The notes beneath the pieces were generated by a model. It was given only the letters and a program-made list of their open reading frames with translations, was not told the origin of the DNA and did not search any database. The position numbers and the translations under genes were made by a program. Shown here one piece after another: positions 16,847 to 26,400 of a stretch of DNA of 64,000 bases. The DNA is from Streptomyces hydrogenans (GTDB lineage Bacteria > Actinomycetota > Actinomycetes > Streptomycetales > Streptomycetaceae): NCBI RefSeq assembly GCF_014656075.1, contig NZ_BNBS01000003.1, forward strand, positions 1 to 64,000, given 5' to 3'. Position 1 is the first letter of the stretch; every line of letters starts with the position of its first letter.

Positions 16847-16867
16847 GCCGGCCGGGGGTCGGCCGGC
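16847..16867 (-). terminator. Hairpin after nadE
   Basis: An 8-bp perfect stem, GCCGGCCG/CGGCCGGC, with loop GGGGT starts about 25 bp beyond the nadE stop on the minus strand. Confidence 0.5.
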
Positions 16868-16891
16868 ACGCCCGGGGCGCACGGGGGGCAC

Positions 16892-17722
16892 TCAGGGGGC
16901 GATCGGCAGCTGCCGCTTGTGCTCGGTGAGGTCGTAGCGGCGGACGATCGAGGCGTGCGCGGTCTCGGTGACCGGCTTGCCCTCCAGGAAGTCGTCGATC
17001 TCGTCGTAGGTGACGCCGAGCGCGTCCTCGTCGGGCTTGCCCGGGTCCAGGGTCTCCAGGTCGGCGGTCGGGACCTTCCAGACCAGGCCGGCGGGGGCGC
17101 CCAGCTCGGCGGCGACGGCGCGGACCCGGCGCTTGGTGAGGCCGGTGAGCGGGACGAGGTCGGCGGCGCCGTCGCCGAACTTGGTGAAGAAGCCGGAGAC
17201 GGCCTCGGCGGCGTGGTCGGTGCCGACGACGAGGCCGTCCCTGGCGCCCGCGACCGCGTACTGGGCGATCATGCGCTGGCGGGCCTTGATGTTGCCGTGC
17301 ACGAAGTCCTGGTGGTGGGCGTCGCGGAAGGTGACTCCGGAGGCCACGCAGGCGTCGAGGGCGGCGTCGCTGGCCGCCTTGACGTCGACGGTGAGGACCT
17401 GGTCGGCGCGGATGAAGTCGAGGGCGGTCCGCGCGTCGCTCTCGTCGGCCTGGACGCCGTACGGCAGGCGCATGGCGTAGAAGACGGCCTCGTGGCCGGC
17501 GGCGCGGGCGCGCTCGACGGCGAGCTGGCAGAGCCGGCCCGCGGTGGTGGAGTCGACGCCGCCGCTGATGCCGAGGACGAGGGAGCGCAGCCCGGTGGTG
17601 GTGAGGCGCTCGGCGAGGAAGGCCACCCGGCGCTCGATCTCGGCGGCCGGGTCGAAGGTGTCGGAGACCTGGAGCTCCCGGGCGATCTGCTGCTGGCGGG
17701 CGATGGGCGCCGGGTCGGTCAC
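16892..17722 (-). CDS. nadE: NH3-dependent NAD+ synthetase
   Basis: A 276-residue NadE of the short, ammonia-using type; there is no glutaminase domain. The ATP pyrophosphatase loop [15 protein letters not shown] is near 50-64, followed by [35 protein letters not shown] and the closing [22 protein letters not shown] block. It amidates nicotinate adenine dinucleotide, the last step of NAD synthesis. GTG 17722 follows GAGGAGA. Length and motifs are normal and it looks monocistronic. Confidence 0.95.
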   Translation of the reverse strand: MTDPAPIARQQQIARELQVSDTFDPAAEIERRVAFLAERLTTTGLRSLVLGISGGVDSTTAGRLCQLAVERARAAGHEAVFYAMRLPYGVQADESDARTALDFIRADQVLTVDVKAASDAALDACVASGVTFRDAHHQDFVHGNIKARQRMIAQYAVAGARDGLVVGTDHAAEAVSGFFTKFGDGAADLVPLTGLTKRRVRAVAAELGAPAGLVWKVPTADLETLDPGKPDEDALGVTYDEIDDFLEGKPVTETAHASIVRRYDLTEHKRQLPIAP

Positions 17723-17798
17723 GGAAATCTCCTCGTCGAGGCGGTAGGGGCGACGGAACCGACTTTACGGGGTGCCCCGCGGCGCCCGCCGTCGCGGC

Positions 17799-18926
17799 CT
17801 ACGGCTCCGGGGCGCAGAGGACCTCGACGCGCTGGACGAGGTTGTTGGCGAAGCCGCCGCGGTTCCAGGGCGCGGCGAGGGGCTGGACGCGGCCGGTGGC
17901 GTCGGTGGCGCGGACGGTGAGGTGGCGCAGCCCCGGGGTGGCGGTCCAGGTGGTGCGCCAGGCGGCCCAGGCCCAGGGGTGGGCGGGATCGCGGACGACC
18001 TCGGCGTCCGTCCAGGCGGCGCCGCCGTCCTCGCTGAGCTCGACGCGGGTGACGGGGCCGTGGCCGGACCAGGCGCGGCCGGCGAGCGGGACGGGGCCGG
18101 GGCGGACGACGCGGGTGCGGGACATGAAGTCGGGGAAGCCGGGCGGGGCCATGAGGGCGCGCGGGGCGATCAGGGTGACGGGTTCGCCGGGCTCGCCGGG
18201 TTCCTGGCGGAGGCGGTAGGCGGCGGTCTGCTGGAAGCCGGTGTAGGGGGTGGCCGTGAGGGTGATGTCGCGCAGCCACTTCACGTGGGCCATGCCGTAC
18301 CAGCCGGGGACGACGAGGCGGAGCGGGCTGCCGTGCTGCGGGGGCAGCGGGGCGCCGTTCATGGCGTAGGCGACGAGGACGTCCCGGGCGGGGTCGGCGG
18401 CGGTGACGAGCGGGAGGGAGCGGCGGTACTCCTGCTCGACGCCGCGTTCCACGCCGTGGTCGGCGCCGGTGAAGACGGCCTCGACGGCGTCCTCGGCGGT
18501 GCCGGCCTCGGCGAGGAGGGCGGCGAGGGGGACGCCGGTCCACTCGGCGGTGCCGACGGCCTCGACGAGCCAGGGCTGGCTGACGGGGCGGGGGCTGAGG
18601 CGGGCGCGGCCGTTCCCGGCGCATTCCAGGGTGACGCGGCGGGTGACGGCGGGCCGGGCCCGCAGGGCGTCGAGGTCCAGGTCGAGCGGGCGGAGCACCC
18701 GGCCGCCGAGGGTGAGCCGCCAGCCGTCGGGGTCGGTGTCGGGGATGTCGTAGTGGACGAGGACGTAGTGGAGGCCGGGCGGGGTGAGCTCGTAGCGCAG
18801 GGCTTCGAGCGGGAGTCCGTGGTTGCGGGTGGCGAGGGCCAGCTCCTGCGGGCTGAGGCCCTCGTCCTCCCCCGCGACCCGCGCCGGCGTGCTGAGGGCG
18901 CCCAGGTCGCCCGGCGTTCGGTCCAT
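17799..18926 (-). CDS. Sulfite-oxidase-like molybdopterin enzyme
   Basis: A 375-residue member of the sulfite oxidase family. The molybdopterin domain has VTLECAGNGRARLSPRP, with the molybdenum-binding Cys, and PPQHGSPLRLVVPGWYGMAHVKWL. A C-terminal Mo-co dimerisation domain (about 255-370) contains VELSEDGGAAWTDAEV and WAWAAWRTTW. There is no haem domain and no Tat signal, so it should be cytoplasmic and use another electron acceptor. ATG 18926 is favoured although GGGGAC stands close to it. The substrate is unknown; sulfite is only one option. Confidence 0.85.
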   Translation of the reverse strand: MDRTPGDLGALSTPARVAGEDEGLSPQELALATRNHGLPLEALRYELTPPGLHYVLVHYDIPDTDPDGWRLTLGGRVLRPLDLDLDALRARPAVTRRVTLECAGNGRARLSPRPVSQPWLVEAVGTAEWTGVPLAALLAEAGTAEDAVEAVFTGADHGVERGVEQEYRRSLPLVTAADPARDVLVAYAMNGAPLPPQHGSPLRLVVPGWYGMAHVKWLRDITLTATPYTGFQQTAAYRLRQEPGEPGEPVTLIAPRALMAPPGFPDFMSRTRVVRPGPVPLAGRAWSGHGPVTRVELSEDGGAAWTDAEVVRDPAHPWAWAAWRTTWTATPGLRHLTVRATDATGRVQPLAAPWNRGGFANNLVQRVEVLCAPEP

Positions 18927-18970
18927 GTCCCCATGGTGCGCCGGTGGGCGGGGGGCCGCCCGGTGGGCGG

Positions 18971-21043
18971 TCAGCCGGTGCCGAGGGCCCGGTCGAGGCC
19001 GGCCTGGGGGCGGTCGGTGAGGGCGCGCAGGAAGATCTCCTCGTAGGCGGGTTCGCCGAGGGTGGCGCGGACCCCGGCGGTGTGGTGGGCGTGCAGGGCG
19101 CGCAGGCCGGGCAGGCCCCTGCGGGGCTGGCCGGTGGCCCGCCAGTACGCCTCGCCGGTGCCGGAGACGTCGGCGGCGCGGGGGGCGTCGCCCGCGGTGG
19201 CGTAGGCGGTGGCGGGGACGTCGAGGCCGAGGGCGGTGCCGAGGCCGGTGCCCGGGGCGCGGGTGCCGGCGAGCATGGCGCGGGCGTGCCGGGCCGCGGC
19301 GGCCGGGTCGCCCTCCAGGAGGTCGGTGAGGGCGAGCTGGTAGGCGAGGGCGGTGCGGGTCCAGTGTTCGTCGAGGGTGTCGCAGAGGGCGAGCAGGGCG
19401 AGGGCGGCCTCCCGGGCCTCGGCGAGCAGGCCCAGGCCGGTGAGGGCGAAGACGCGGACGAGGTGGCAGCGGAGGGTGGCGGCGGAGTCGGCGGGGCGGC
19501 CGCGGGCCGAGCCGAGGACGTGGTCGACGACCAGGAGGGCGGCGCGGGCCCGGCCGGTGGCCAGGGCGAGGAGGCCGGCGAGGGCGGCGGCGTCGAGGGT
19601 GAGTTCGCCGGGGCCGTACGGCTCCGAGGGCGCCCAGGGCCGCTCGGGCGGGTGCTCGGTGTGGCGGGCCTCGCGGGCGCAGCGTTCGCTGATCTCCTGG
19701 GCGGGGCCGAGGTCGCCCTGGAGGACGAGGGTGACGCCGAGGGCCCACAGGGCGCGGGTGCGGGCGCGGCCCCGGGCGTCGCTGAGGAGGAGGGCCTGTT
19801 CGAGGCCGTCGCGGGCCTCGCGGAGGCGGCCGCGGCTGGACCAGGCGAAGGCGACGGAGCCGACGAGGTCGAGGGCGGCGTCGGGGTCGGTGCGCAGGAG
19901 GCGGTCGAGGGCGGTGCGCAGGTCGGTGTGGTGGGTGTCGACGGCGTGGTGCCAGTGGAGCTGGCGGGGGCCGTGCCAGGCGGCCCTGCCCTCCGCGGCG
20001 AGGGCGCGGAAGTGGGCGGCGTGGCGGTCGGCGACGGTGCCGGTCTCGCCGAGCCGGTCCAGCCAGCCGGCGCCGTACTCGCGGATGGTGTCGAGGAGGC
20101 GGTGGCGGCCGGCGGTGTCGGCGGGGCGGACGACGGAGGCGCGGACGAGTCCGTCGAGGGCGGTGGGCAGGGTGGCGGGGGTGAGGGGGCCGCCGGTGCA
20201 GACGGCGGTGGCGGTGGCGAGGTCGAAGGGGCCGCGGAAGACGGAGAGGCGGGCCCAGAGGAGGCGTTCGAGGGGGTCGGCGAGTTCGTGGCTCCAGCCG
20301 ATGGCGGCGCGCAGGGTCTGGTGGCGGGCGGGCCAGACGCGCTCGGGGTGGGCGAGGAGGTCGAAGCGGGCGTCGGGGGGCGCGGTGAGGCGGCTGCCGA
20401 GCTGGTCGCGGACGGCTTCGGCGCCCTGGAGGCGGATCTGGGCGGCGGCGAGCTCCAGGGCGAGGGGTATGCCTTCGAGGCGGACGCAGATCTCGCCGGC
20501 GGGTCCGGCCGCGGGGAGGTCCTGGCCGGTGGCGGTGCGCAGGAGGGCGAGGGCGTCGTCGCCGGTGGGCGGGAGGGGGTCGAGGAGGACGGTGTGCTCG
20601 CCGGGGACGCCGAGGGGGCGGCGGGAGGTGGCGAGGACGGTGAGGCCGGGGGCGGCGTCGAGGAGTTCGGTGACGAGCCGGCCGCAGGCGTCGGCGAGGT
20701 GGTCGCAGCAGTCGAGGACGAGGAGGAGGCGGGTCTCTGCGAGCCGGCGGCGCAGGGCGCCGGTGTCGGTGCCGGGGGTGTGGTCGGCGAGGTCGACGGA
20801 GTCGGCGACGAGGGCGACGAGGAGGCGTTCGCCGTCGAGCTGTCCGAGGTCGGTCCACCAGGCGCCGTCGGGGTGGCGGTGGCGCACCCGGTGGGCGGCG
20901 CGCAGCGCGAGGCGGGTCTTGCCGACGCCGCCGACGCCGGTCACGGTGACGAGGCGGTGCTCCGCCAGGGCGGCGGTGATGCGCTTCAGTTCCGTGCGGC
21001 GGCCTGCGAATCCCGGGTTCTCGTCCGGTAGATGTCCACGCAC
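18971..21043 (-). CDS. NB-ARC/TPR ATPase, SARP- or LuxR-related, no DNA-binding domain seen
   Basis: About 690 residues. An NB-ARC-type NTPase (VTVTGVGGVGKTRLA Walker A near 40; LLLVLDCCDH Walker B; LATSRRPLGVPGE sensor) is followed by a winged-helix region (TLRAAIGWSHELADPLERLLWARLSVFRG) and a TPR-like C-terminal half. It looks like the regulatory part of AfsR-type proteins, but I see neither an N-terminal SARP domain nor a C-terminal LuxR helix-turn-helix. GTG 21043 has AGGGA about 10 nt upstream; a TTG six codons earlier (21061) is the alternative. It may act through a partner protein. Confidence 0.75.
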   Translation of the reverse strand: MRGHLPDENPGFAGRRTELKRITAALAEHRLVTVTGVGGVGKTRLALRAAHRVRHRHPDGAWWTDLGQLDGERLLVALVADSVDLADHTPGTDTGALRRRLAETRLLLVLDCCDHLADACGRLVTELLDAAPGLTVLATSRRPLGVPGEHTVLLDPLPPTGDDALALLRTATGQDLPAAGPAGEICVRLEGIPLALELAAAQIRLQGAEAVRDQLGSRLTAPPDARFDLLAHPERVWPARHQTLRAAIGWSHELADPLERLLWARLSVFRGPFDLATATAVCTGGPLTPATLPTALDGLVRASVVRPADTAGRHRLLDTIREYGAGWLDRLGETGTVADRHAAHFRALAAEGRAAWHGPRQLHWHHAVDTHHTDLRTALDRLLRTDPDAALDLVGSVAFAWSSRGRLREARDGLEQALLLSDARGRARTRALWALGVTLVLQGDLGPAQEISERCAREARHTEHPPERPWAPSEPYGPGELTLDAAALAGLLALATGRARAALLVVDHVLGSARGRPADSAATLRCHLVRVFALTGLGLLAEAREAALALLALCDTLDEHWTRTALAYQLALTDLLEGDPAAAARHARAMLAGTRAPGTGLGTALGLDVPATAYATAGDAPRAADVSGTGEAYWRATGQPRRGLPGLRALHAHHTAGVRATLGEPAYEEIFLRALTDRPQAGLDRALGTG

Positions 21044-21138
21044 GGGAGCAGTGTCCCTCAACTCCGCGCCGAAAGCTCCCGTGGAATCCGTTCGTTACGG
21101 GGCGCGGGGGGCGCGGGACACGGCGCGCGGGGGGGGCG

Positions 21139-22110
21139 TCACGGGGGCGGGCGTTCGCCGGGGCCGGGGGTGGCGAGGTCGTCGACGGCCTCGGCGCCGA
21201 CGACGGCGCCGGTGGAGCGCTTGCCGCGGCGCAGCCGGCGTTCGAGCCGGGAGGCGAAGGTGGTGAGGGCGAGGTTGAGGAGGACGAAGAGGACGGCGAC
21301 GACGGTGAAGCAGGCGATGGTGTTGGCGCCGTAGTTGGCGCTCATGGGGCGGACGGAGGCGAGGAGTTCGGCGAAGCCGAGCATGGCGCCGCCGAGGGCG
21401 GTGTCCTTGACGATGACGACGAGCTGGCTGACGAGGGCGGGGAGCATGGCGGTGACGGACTGGGGCAGCAGCACGTACGCCATGGTCTGGCCCTTGCGCA
21501 TGCCGATGGCCTTGGCGGCGTCGGTCTGGCCGGCGGGCAGGGCGAGGATGCCGGCGCGGACGACCTCGGCGAGGACGGAGGCGTTGTAGAGGACGAGGCC
21601 GGTGACGACCGCGTACAGGGGGCGGGTCTCGGGGCTGATGTCGGTGAACTCGGCGTAGGCGGCGTTGGCGAAGAGCATGAGGATGAGGACGGGGATCGCG
21701 CGGAAGAACTCGACGACGGTGCCGGCGACGGCGCGCACGGCGCGGTGGTCGGAGAGGCGGGCGATGCCGAGGAGGGCGCCGAGCGGCAGGGCGAGGACCA
21801 TGGCGAGCCCGGCGGCGATGACGGTGTTCTTCAGGGCGGGCAGGAGGTACGTCTCCCAGACGCGTCCGTCGGTGACGAAGGGCTCCCATTTGGCCGCCTC
21901 CAGCTGGTTCTTGGCGTCGAGTCCGGCGATCACCCACCAGGCGACGGCGGCGAGGGCGGCGAGGAAGAGCACGGTCCAGAGGAGGTTGCGGCGGCGGGCG
22001 CGGGGGCCGGGGACGTCGTAGAGGACGGTGGCGGACTCGGCCTCGGTCCGCGCCGGGGGCTTCGCCTTCGCCGGGGGCGCCTTCTCGTCGGACGCGGGGA
22101 CGCGCCTCAC
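21139..22110 (-). CDS. gluD: Glutamate ABC transporter permease (GluD)
   Basis: A 323-residue amino-acid ABC permease of the His/Glu/Gln family. After a charged N-terminal tail, helices begin with LLWTVLFLAALAAVAWWVIAGL; the coupling EAA loop is RAGILALPAGQTDAAKAIGMRKGQ. The C-terminus is a Pro/Gly-rich cytoplasmic tail. GTG 22110 forms a GTGA overlap with gluC. It is the last gene of the gluABCD operon and forms the channel with GluC. Confidence 0.9.
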   Translation of the reverse strand: MRRVPASDEKAPPAKAKPPARTEAESATVLYDVPGPRARRRNLLWTVLFLAALAAVAWWVIAGLDAKNQLEAAKWEPFVTDGRVWETYLLPALKNTVIAAGLAMVLALPLGALLGIARLSDHRAVRAVAGTVVEFFRAIPVLILMLFANAAYAEFTDISPETRPLYAVVTGLVLYNASVLAEVVRAGILALPAGQTDAAKAIGMRKGQTMAYVLLPQSVTAMLPALVSQLVVIVKDTALGGAMLGFAELLASVRPMSANYGANTIACFTVVAVLFVLLNLALTTFASRLERRLRRGKRSTGAVVGAEAVDDLATPGPGERPPP

Positions 22111-22772
22111 CGTTTGACCGCCACCTTCTTCGCGAGCCGGCCGAGGAGGAGGCCGGTGGGCAGGGTGAGGCAGATGAAGCCGAAGGCGAAGACGGCGGAG
22201 ACGAGGATGAGCTGGGCCTCGTTCTCGATCATCTCCCGCATGAGCAGGGCGGCTTCGGCGACGCCGATGGCGGCGGCGACGGTGGTGTTCTTGGTGAGGG
22301 CGATGAGGACGTTGGTGAGCGGGCCGACGACGGAGCGGAAGGCCTGCGGGAGCACGATGATCCGGAGGATCTGGGGGAAGCTGAGCCCGATCGCGCGGGC
22401 GGCCTCGACCTGGCCGAGGGGGACGGTGTTGATGCCGGAGCGCAGCGCCTCGCAGACGAAGGCGCTGGTGTAGGCGGTGAGGCCGAGGACGGCGAGCCGG
22501 AAGTTGATGGTGGTGAAGCGGTCGGCGCCGAGGCTGATCCCGAGGGTCTGGAAGAGCCCGAGGGAGGTGAAGACGATGATGACGGTGAGGGGGATGTTGC
22601 GGACGACGGTGACGTACGCGGTGCCGAAGGCCCGCATGAGGGGGACGGGGCCGACGCGCATGGCGGCGAGCAGCGTCCCCCACACCAGGGAGCCGAGGGC
22701 GGACCAGAAGGTGAGCTGGACGGTCACCCAGAAGGCGCCCAGCAGGTCGTAGCCTTCGAGGAAGTCGAACAC
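22107..22772 (-). CDS. gluC: Glutamate ABC transporter permease (GluC)
   Basis: A 221-residue amino-acid ABC permease with five predicted helices and the EAA coupling loop SGINTVPLGQVEAARAIGLSFPQ. It starts at GTG 22772, 10 bp after the gluB stop, and overlaps gluD. It forms the inner-membrane pore with GluD. Size and motifs match GluC of Corynebacterium and Streptomyces. Confidence 0.9.
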   Translation of the reverse strand: MFDFLEGYDLLGAFWVTVQLTFWSALGSLVWGTLLAAMRVGPVPLMRAFGTAYVTVVRNIPLTVIIVFTSLGLFQTLGISLGADRFTTINFRLAVLGLTAYTSAFVCEALRSGINTVPLGQVEAARAIGLSFPQILRIIVLPQAFRSVVGPLTNVLIALTKNTTVAAAIGVAEAALLMREMIENEAQLILVSAVFAFGFICLTLPTGLLLGRLAKKVAVKR

Positions 22773-22782
22773 GGCGGCCGGC

Positions 22783-23631
22783 TCAGTCGTTCTCGACGAT
22801 CACACCGATCTTCGGGGCGGGTTCGTTCTGGTAGTTCGCGGGGCCGAAGTTCTTCTCGACCGCGGCGTCCCAGGAGCCGTCGGCGACCATCTTCTCCAGG
22901 GCGGTGTTGATCTTGCCCTTGAGTTCGCTGCCCTTCTGGACGCCGATGCCGTAGTTCTCGTTGCTCATCTCGAAGCCGCCGAGCTTGAACTTGCCCTTGA
23001 ACTCGTCCTGGGCCGCGTATCCGGCGAGGATCGAGTCGTCGGTCGTGAGGGCGTCGATGACGCCGTTCTCCAGGCCGGTCAGGCACTCGGAGTAGCCGCC
23101 GTACTCCTGGAGCTGGGCGTCGGGGGCGATCTTCTCCTTGACGTTCTGCGCGGAGGTGGAGCCGGTGACGGAGCAGAGCTTCTTGTCGTTCAGGTCGGAG
23201 GGCTGCTTGATGGAGTCGTCGTCGGCGCGGATCAGCACGTCCTGGTGGGCGAGGAGGTAGGGGCCGGCGAAGTCGACCTTCTCGGCGCGCTCGTCGTTGA
23301 TGGAGTAGGAGGCGGCGATGAAGTCGACGTCGCCGCGCTGGAGCATGGTCTCGCGGTCGGCGCTCTTGGCCTCCTTCCACACGATCTGGTCGGGTTCGTG
23401 GCCGAGCTGCTTGGCGATGTAGGTGGCCACGTCGACGTCGAAGCCGGTGTAGGTGCCGTCGGGGGTCTTCAGGCCGATGCCTGGCTGGTCGAACTTGATG
23501 CCGATGGTGATCTGGTCGTCGTCGGAGTGGTCGGCGGGCACCGCGCCGTGGGCGAGGGAGGCGGAGCCGAGGGCGAGGACGACGGCCGTGGCGGAGGCCA
23601 CGAGGGTCCTGGTGGTCCTGAGCGCGTTCAT
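22783..23631 (-). CDS. gluB: Glutamate-binding protein GluB, apparently not a lipoprotein
   Basis: A 282-residue family-3 solute-binding protein with typical blocks ITIGIKFDQPGIGLKTPDGTYTGFDVDVATYIAKQLG and FIAASYSINDERAEKVDFAGPYL. The N-terminus is a normal signal peptide (VVLALGSASLAHGA) but contains no Cys, so there is no lipobox; in Gram-positive relatives GluB is usually a lipoprotein. How it stays near the permease is unclear. ATG 23631 fits the GGGGTGATC site better than the upstream GTG. The neighbouring gluA, gluC and gluD support the assignment. Confidence 0.85.
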   Translation of the reverse strand: MNALRTTRTLVASATAVVLALGSASLAHGAVPADHSDDDQITIGIKFDQPGIGLKTPDGTYTGFDVDVATYIAKQLGHEPDQIVWKEAKSADRETMLQRGDVDFIAASYSINDERAEKVDFAGPYLLAHQDVLIRADDDSIKQPSDLNDKKLCSVTGSTSAQNVKEKIAPDAQLQEYGGYSECLTGLENGVIDALTTDDSILAGYAAQDEFKGKFKLGGFEMSNENYGIGVQKGSELKGKINTALEKMVADGSWDAAVEKNFGPANYQNEPAPKIGVIVEND

Positions 23632-23651
23632 GGTGATCACCCCGTGGGGGC

Positions 23652-24422
23652 TCAGTGGTGGAGGATCTTGGAGAGGAAGTCCTTGGCGCGTTCGCTGCGC
23701 GGGTTGCCGAAGAACTCCTCGGGGGTGGTCTCCTCAACGATCCGCCCGTCGGCCATGAAGACGACGCGGTTGGCGGCGGAGCGGGCGAAGCCCATCTCGT
23801 GGGTGACGACGACCATGGTCATGCCGTCCCGGGCGAGCTGCCGCATGACCTCCAGGACCTCGTTGATCATCTCGGGGTCGAGGGCGGAGGTCGGTTCGTC
23901 GAAGAGCATCACCTTCGGGTCCATGGCGAGCGCGCGGGCGATGGCGACGCGCTGCTGCTGCCCGCCGGAGAGCTGGGCCGGGTACTTGTCGGCCTGGGCG
24001 GCGACGCCGACCCGGTCGAGGAGCGAGCGGGCCCGTTCCTCGGCGCTCCTGCGGTCCTTCTTGCGGACCTTGATCTGTCCCAGGGTGACGTTGTCCAGGA
24101 CGGTCTTGTGGGCGAAGAGGTTGAAGGACTGGAAGACCATGCCGACGTCGGCGCGGAGCCGGGCGAGTTCCCTGCCCTCGGCGGGCAGGGGCCTGCCGTC
24201 GATGCGGATCTCGCCGCCGTCGATGGTCTCCAGGCGGTTGATCGCCCGGCAGAGGGTGGACTTCCCCGACCCCGAGGGCCCGATCACGACGACGACCTCG
24301 CCGCGCCGGATGGTGAGGTCGATGGACTGGAGGACGTGGAGGGTGCCGAAGTGCTTGTCGACCCCGCGCAGGACGACGAGCGCGTCGCCGTCGTCCGGGA
24401 CGGACCCTTCCGGGACGGGCAT
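23652..24422 (-). CDS. gluA: Glutamate ABC transporter ATPase (GluA)
   Basis: A 256-residue amino-acid-type ABC ATPase. Walker A is GPSGSGKST (about 48-56), the Q-loop MVFQSFNLF follows, the signature is LSGGQQQR, Walker B is [14 protein letters not shown] and the H-loop is [12 protein letters not shown] 24422 has a perfect AGGAGG at 5 nt; a GTG six codons upstream is an alternative. It is first in gluABCD and energises glutamate uptake. Confidence 0.92.
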   Translation of the reverse strand: MPVPEGSVPDDGDALVVLRGVDKHFGTLHVLQSIDLTIRRGEVVVVIGPSGSGKSTLCRAINRLETIDGGEIRIDGRPLPAEGRELARLRADVGMVFQSFNLFAHKTVLDNVTLGQIKVRKKDRRSAEERARSLLDRVGVAAQADKYPAQLSGGQQQRVAIARALAMDPKVMLFDEPTSALDPEMINEVLEVMRQLARDGMTMVVVTHEMGFARSAANRVVFMADGRIVEETTPEEFFGNPRSERAKDFLSKILHH

Positions 24423-24522
24423 GTCACCCTCCTGGCTCACGCCCCCTCGTGCCGTTCCCTCCTCGGTCTCATGCTCCGCCCTGCACCGCCCGGGCGCACG
24501 CCGGACGGTGCGGGGCGCCGGG

Positions 24523-25215
24523 TCAGGAGGTCGCGCTGACGGCGCGGTCGATCAGGTCGCAGATCTCCCGGGGGCGGGAGGCGAGGGAGGCGTGGGAGGC
24601 GTCGAGCTCGACGGTCTCGCGCGGGCTCATGCGGGCGGCCATGCGGCGTTCGTTGTCGGGGTGGATCATGCGGTCCTGGGTGGACACCTGGTACCAGCTG
24701 GGCTTGGCCCGCCAGGCGGGGGCGGTGACGGCGTCGCCGAAGGTGGAGCCGAGCGGGGCCTTCTGCGTGACCGCCATGACGAGCGCCTCGTCGGCGTCGA
24801 GGTCCTGGGCGAAGCTCTCCCGGAAGGCGTCCTGCCGGATCCACAGGTAGCCGTCGGAGTCGGGGGCGATGGCGTCGAAGGCGGCGGGCGGGTGTTCCTG
24901 GCTGAGCTGTCCGGGGCTCTCCCCCGCGTCGGGCGCGAAGGCGGCGACGTACACGAGGCCGGTGACGTTCGGGAGGTCGCCGGCCTCGGTGATGACGGCT
25001 CCGCCGTAGGAGTGGCCGACGAGGAGGACGGGACCGTCCACCTGGCGGACCATCTTCCGGGTGCGTTCGGCGTCGTCGGCGAGCGAGGTGAGCGGGTTCT
25101 CGACGGCGTGGAGGCGGTCGTGGCCGCGGCGGTGGAGTTCGACCACGACCTTCGCCCAGTGGGCGGCGCCGCCCCAGAAGCCGTGGACGAGGACGATGGT
25201 GGGCTGGTCTGCCAT
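24523..25215 (-). CDS. Alpha/beta hydrolase (EstC/salicylate esterase-like)
   Basis: A 230-residue alpha/beta hydrolase. It has the oxyanion motif [13 protein letters not shown], the nucleophile elbow [10 protein letters not shown] (Ser near 87) and a C-terminal [12 protein letters not shown]is region. This compact form resembles plant-type MES/EstC hydrolases common in Streptomyces. The start ATG 25215 has a weak ribosome site. It is divergent from the cNMP-domain gene. The substrate is unknown. Confidence 0.8.
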   Translation of the reverse strand: MADQPTIVLVHGFWGGAAHWAKVVVELHRRGHDRLHAVENPLTSLADDAERTRKMVRQVDGPVLLVGHSYGGAVITEAGDLPNVTGLVYVAAFAPDAGESPGQLSQEHPPAAFDAIAPDSDGYLWIRQDAFRESFAQDLDADEALVMAVTQKAPLGSTFGDAVTAPAWRAKPSWYQVSTQDRMIHPDNERRMAARMSPRETVELDASHASLASRPREICDLIDRAVSATS

Positions 25216-25368
25216 GACGGTGCTGCCGTTCTCGCTGGGGGATGTGCGGGTCCCGCCCCGGGCGACGCTACGGCCGTCGGGGTGGCCCCGCACGTCCGCC
25301 GCCTGCGTTCCGGGCCCGGTGGGCGGAGACTGGGAGCGGAGCCGTACGCGCGAGGAGGAGGGCCCGTC

Positions 25369-25827
25369 ATGAGGAGTCCCGCACCCAAGGTCAGCGCCCT
25401 GCCCGCGGAGCACCGCGAGCGGCTGATGGCCTATGCCGAGGACGTGTACTTCGAGGCCGGGGACCGGCTCTTCGAGGAGCAGCGCCACGCGGACCGGTTC
25501 TGGATCGTGAAGACGGGCGCGGTGAACCTGGACGCCAAGGTGCCGGGGCGGGGGTCGCCGGTGATCGAGACCCTGCGCCACGGCGAGCTGGTGGGGCTGT
25601 CCTGGCTGTTCCCGCCGTACCTGTGCCAGTCGGGGGCGGAGGCGATGACGCCCGTCCGGGCGCACGCGTTCGACGCGACGGCGGTGCGGGCGATGTGCCA
25701 GACGGACCAGGAGTTCGGGTCGGCGGTCTACTACTGGGTGGGGTCGATCCTGGCGCACCGGCTCCAGGTGACCCGGGTCCGCCTGCTCGACCTGTACGCG
25801 CCGCACGGCAGCGGGATCATGGCCTGA
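25369..25827 (+). CDS. Cyclic-nucleotide-binding-domain protein, no HTH
   Basis: A 152-residue protein that is essentially one CRP-type cNMP-binding domain (VYFEAGDRLFEEQRHADRFWIVKTGAVNLDAK...GELVGLSWLFPPYLCQSGAEAMTP). The chain ends soon after a helix comparable to the CRP dimerisation helix, with no DNA-binding domain. It probably senses a nucleotide or is a degenerate sensor acting on a partner. ATG 25369 is preceded by GAGGAGG. Confidence 0.75.
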   Translation: MRSPAPKVSALPAEHRERLMAYAEDVYFEAGDRLFEEQRHADRFWIVKTGAVNLDAKVPGRGSPVIETLRHGELVGLSWLFPPYLCQSGAEAMTPVRAHAFDATAVRAMCQTDQEFGSAVYYWVGSILAHRLQVTRVRLLDLYAPHGSGIMA

Positions 25828-25936
25828 GCTTCCCGCCGCACGGGCGTTGACCTCTCGCGGTGCCGGCCGTACGGTCCGGACGGCCGCCCGCGCGGGCGGC
25901 CCCGTACCGCTCCGCCGCCGACGTCAGGAGCACGCC

Positions 25937-26314
25937 GTGGCCCGGTCCGACGCGAGAACGACACCCGGCCGCCGGAGGCCGTTCGGCGCGGGGCTCGCCC
26001 TCGCGCTGGGGGGCGCCGAGATCCTGCTGGTCCAGCGGGCCGGGCCGGCCGAGCTGGGCACGGCGGAGGTCCGGTACGTGGTGCCGCTCCTGATGGTCGT
26101 CTGCGGGGTGCTGGTCGTGACCGATCCGCGCCGCCGGCGGCCGTACGCGGTCGTCGGCGTGCTCGCCTCCCTCGCCTCCTGGGTGGCGTCCGACCTGGGC
26201 GGCTTCCTCCTCGGGGCGGCGCTCGGGATCCTGGGCGGAGCGCTCGCCCTCGGCGGGGCGCCCGACCCCGCGCCCCCGGGCCCCGGAACGGCCCGGCCGG
26301 CCGGTCCGGCGTGA
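25937..26314 (+). CDS. DUF6114-like four-helix membrane protein
   Basis: A 125-residue protein with a basic N-terminus (RRRPFGAG) and four hydrophobic helices, including ALALGGAEILLVQ, YVVPLLMVVCGVLVV, YAVVGVLASLASWVASDLGGF and LLGAALGILGGALAL. The VASDLGGFLLGAALGILGG ending is characteristic of the DUF6114 family of actinobacteria, function unknown. GTG 25937 follows CAGGAG at 6 nt. A Pro-rich tail ends the protein. Confidence 0.7.
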   Translation: MARSDARTTPGRRRPFGAGLALALGGAEILLVQRAGPAELGTAEVRYVVPLLMVVCGVLVVTDPRRRRPYAVVGVLASLASWVASDLGGFLLGAALGILGGALALGGAPDPAPPGPGTARPAGPA

Positions 26315-26400
26315 TCTCCGCCGCACCCGGCCCGCGGGCCCCGCGACGGGGGCTACCCGGCGGTACGGTGACGTGACCTGGCGACGGGCGGGAGACCCCG

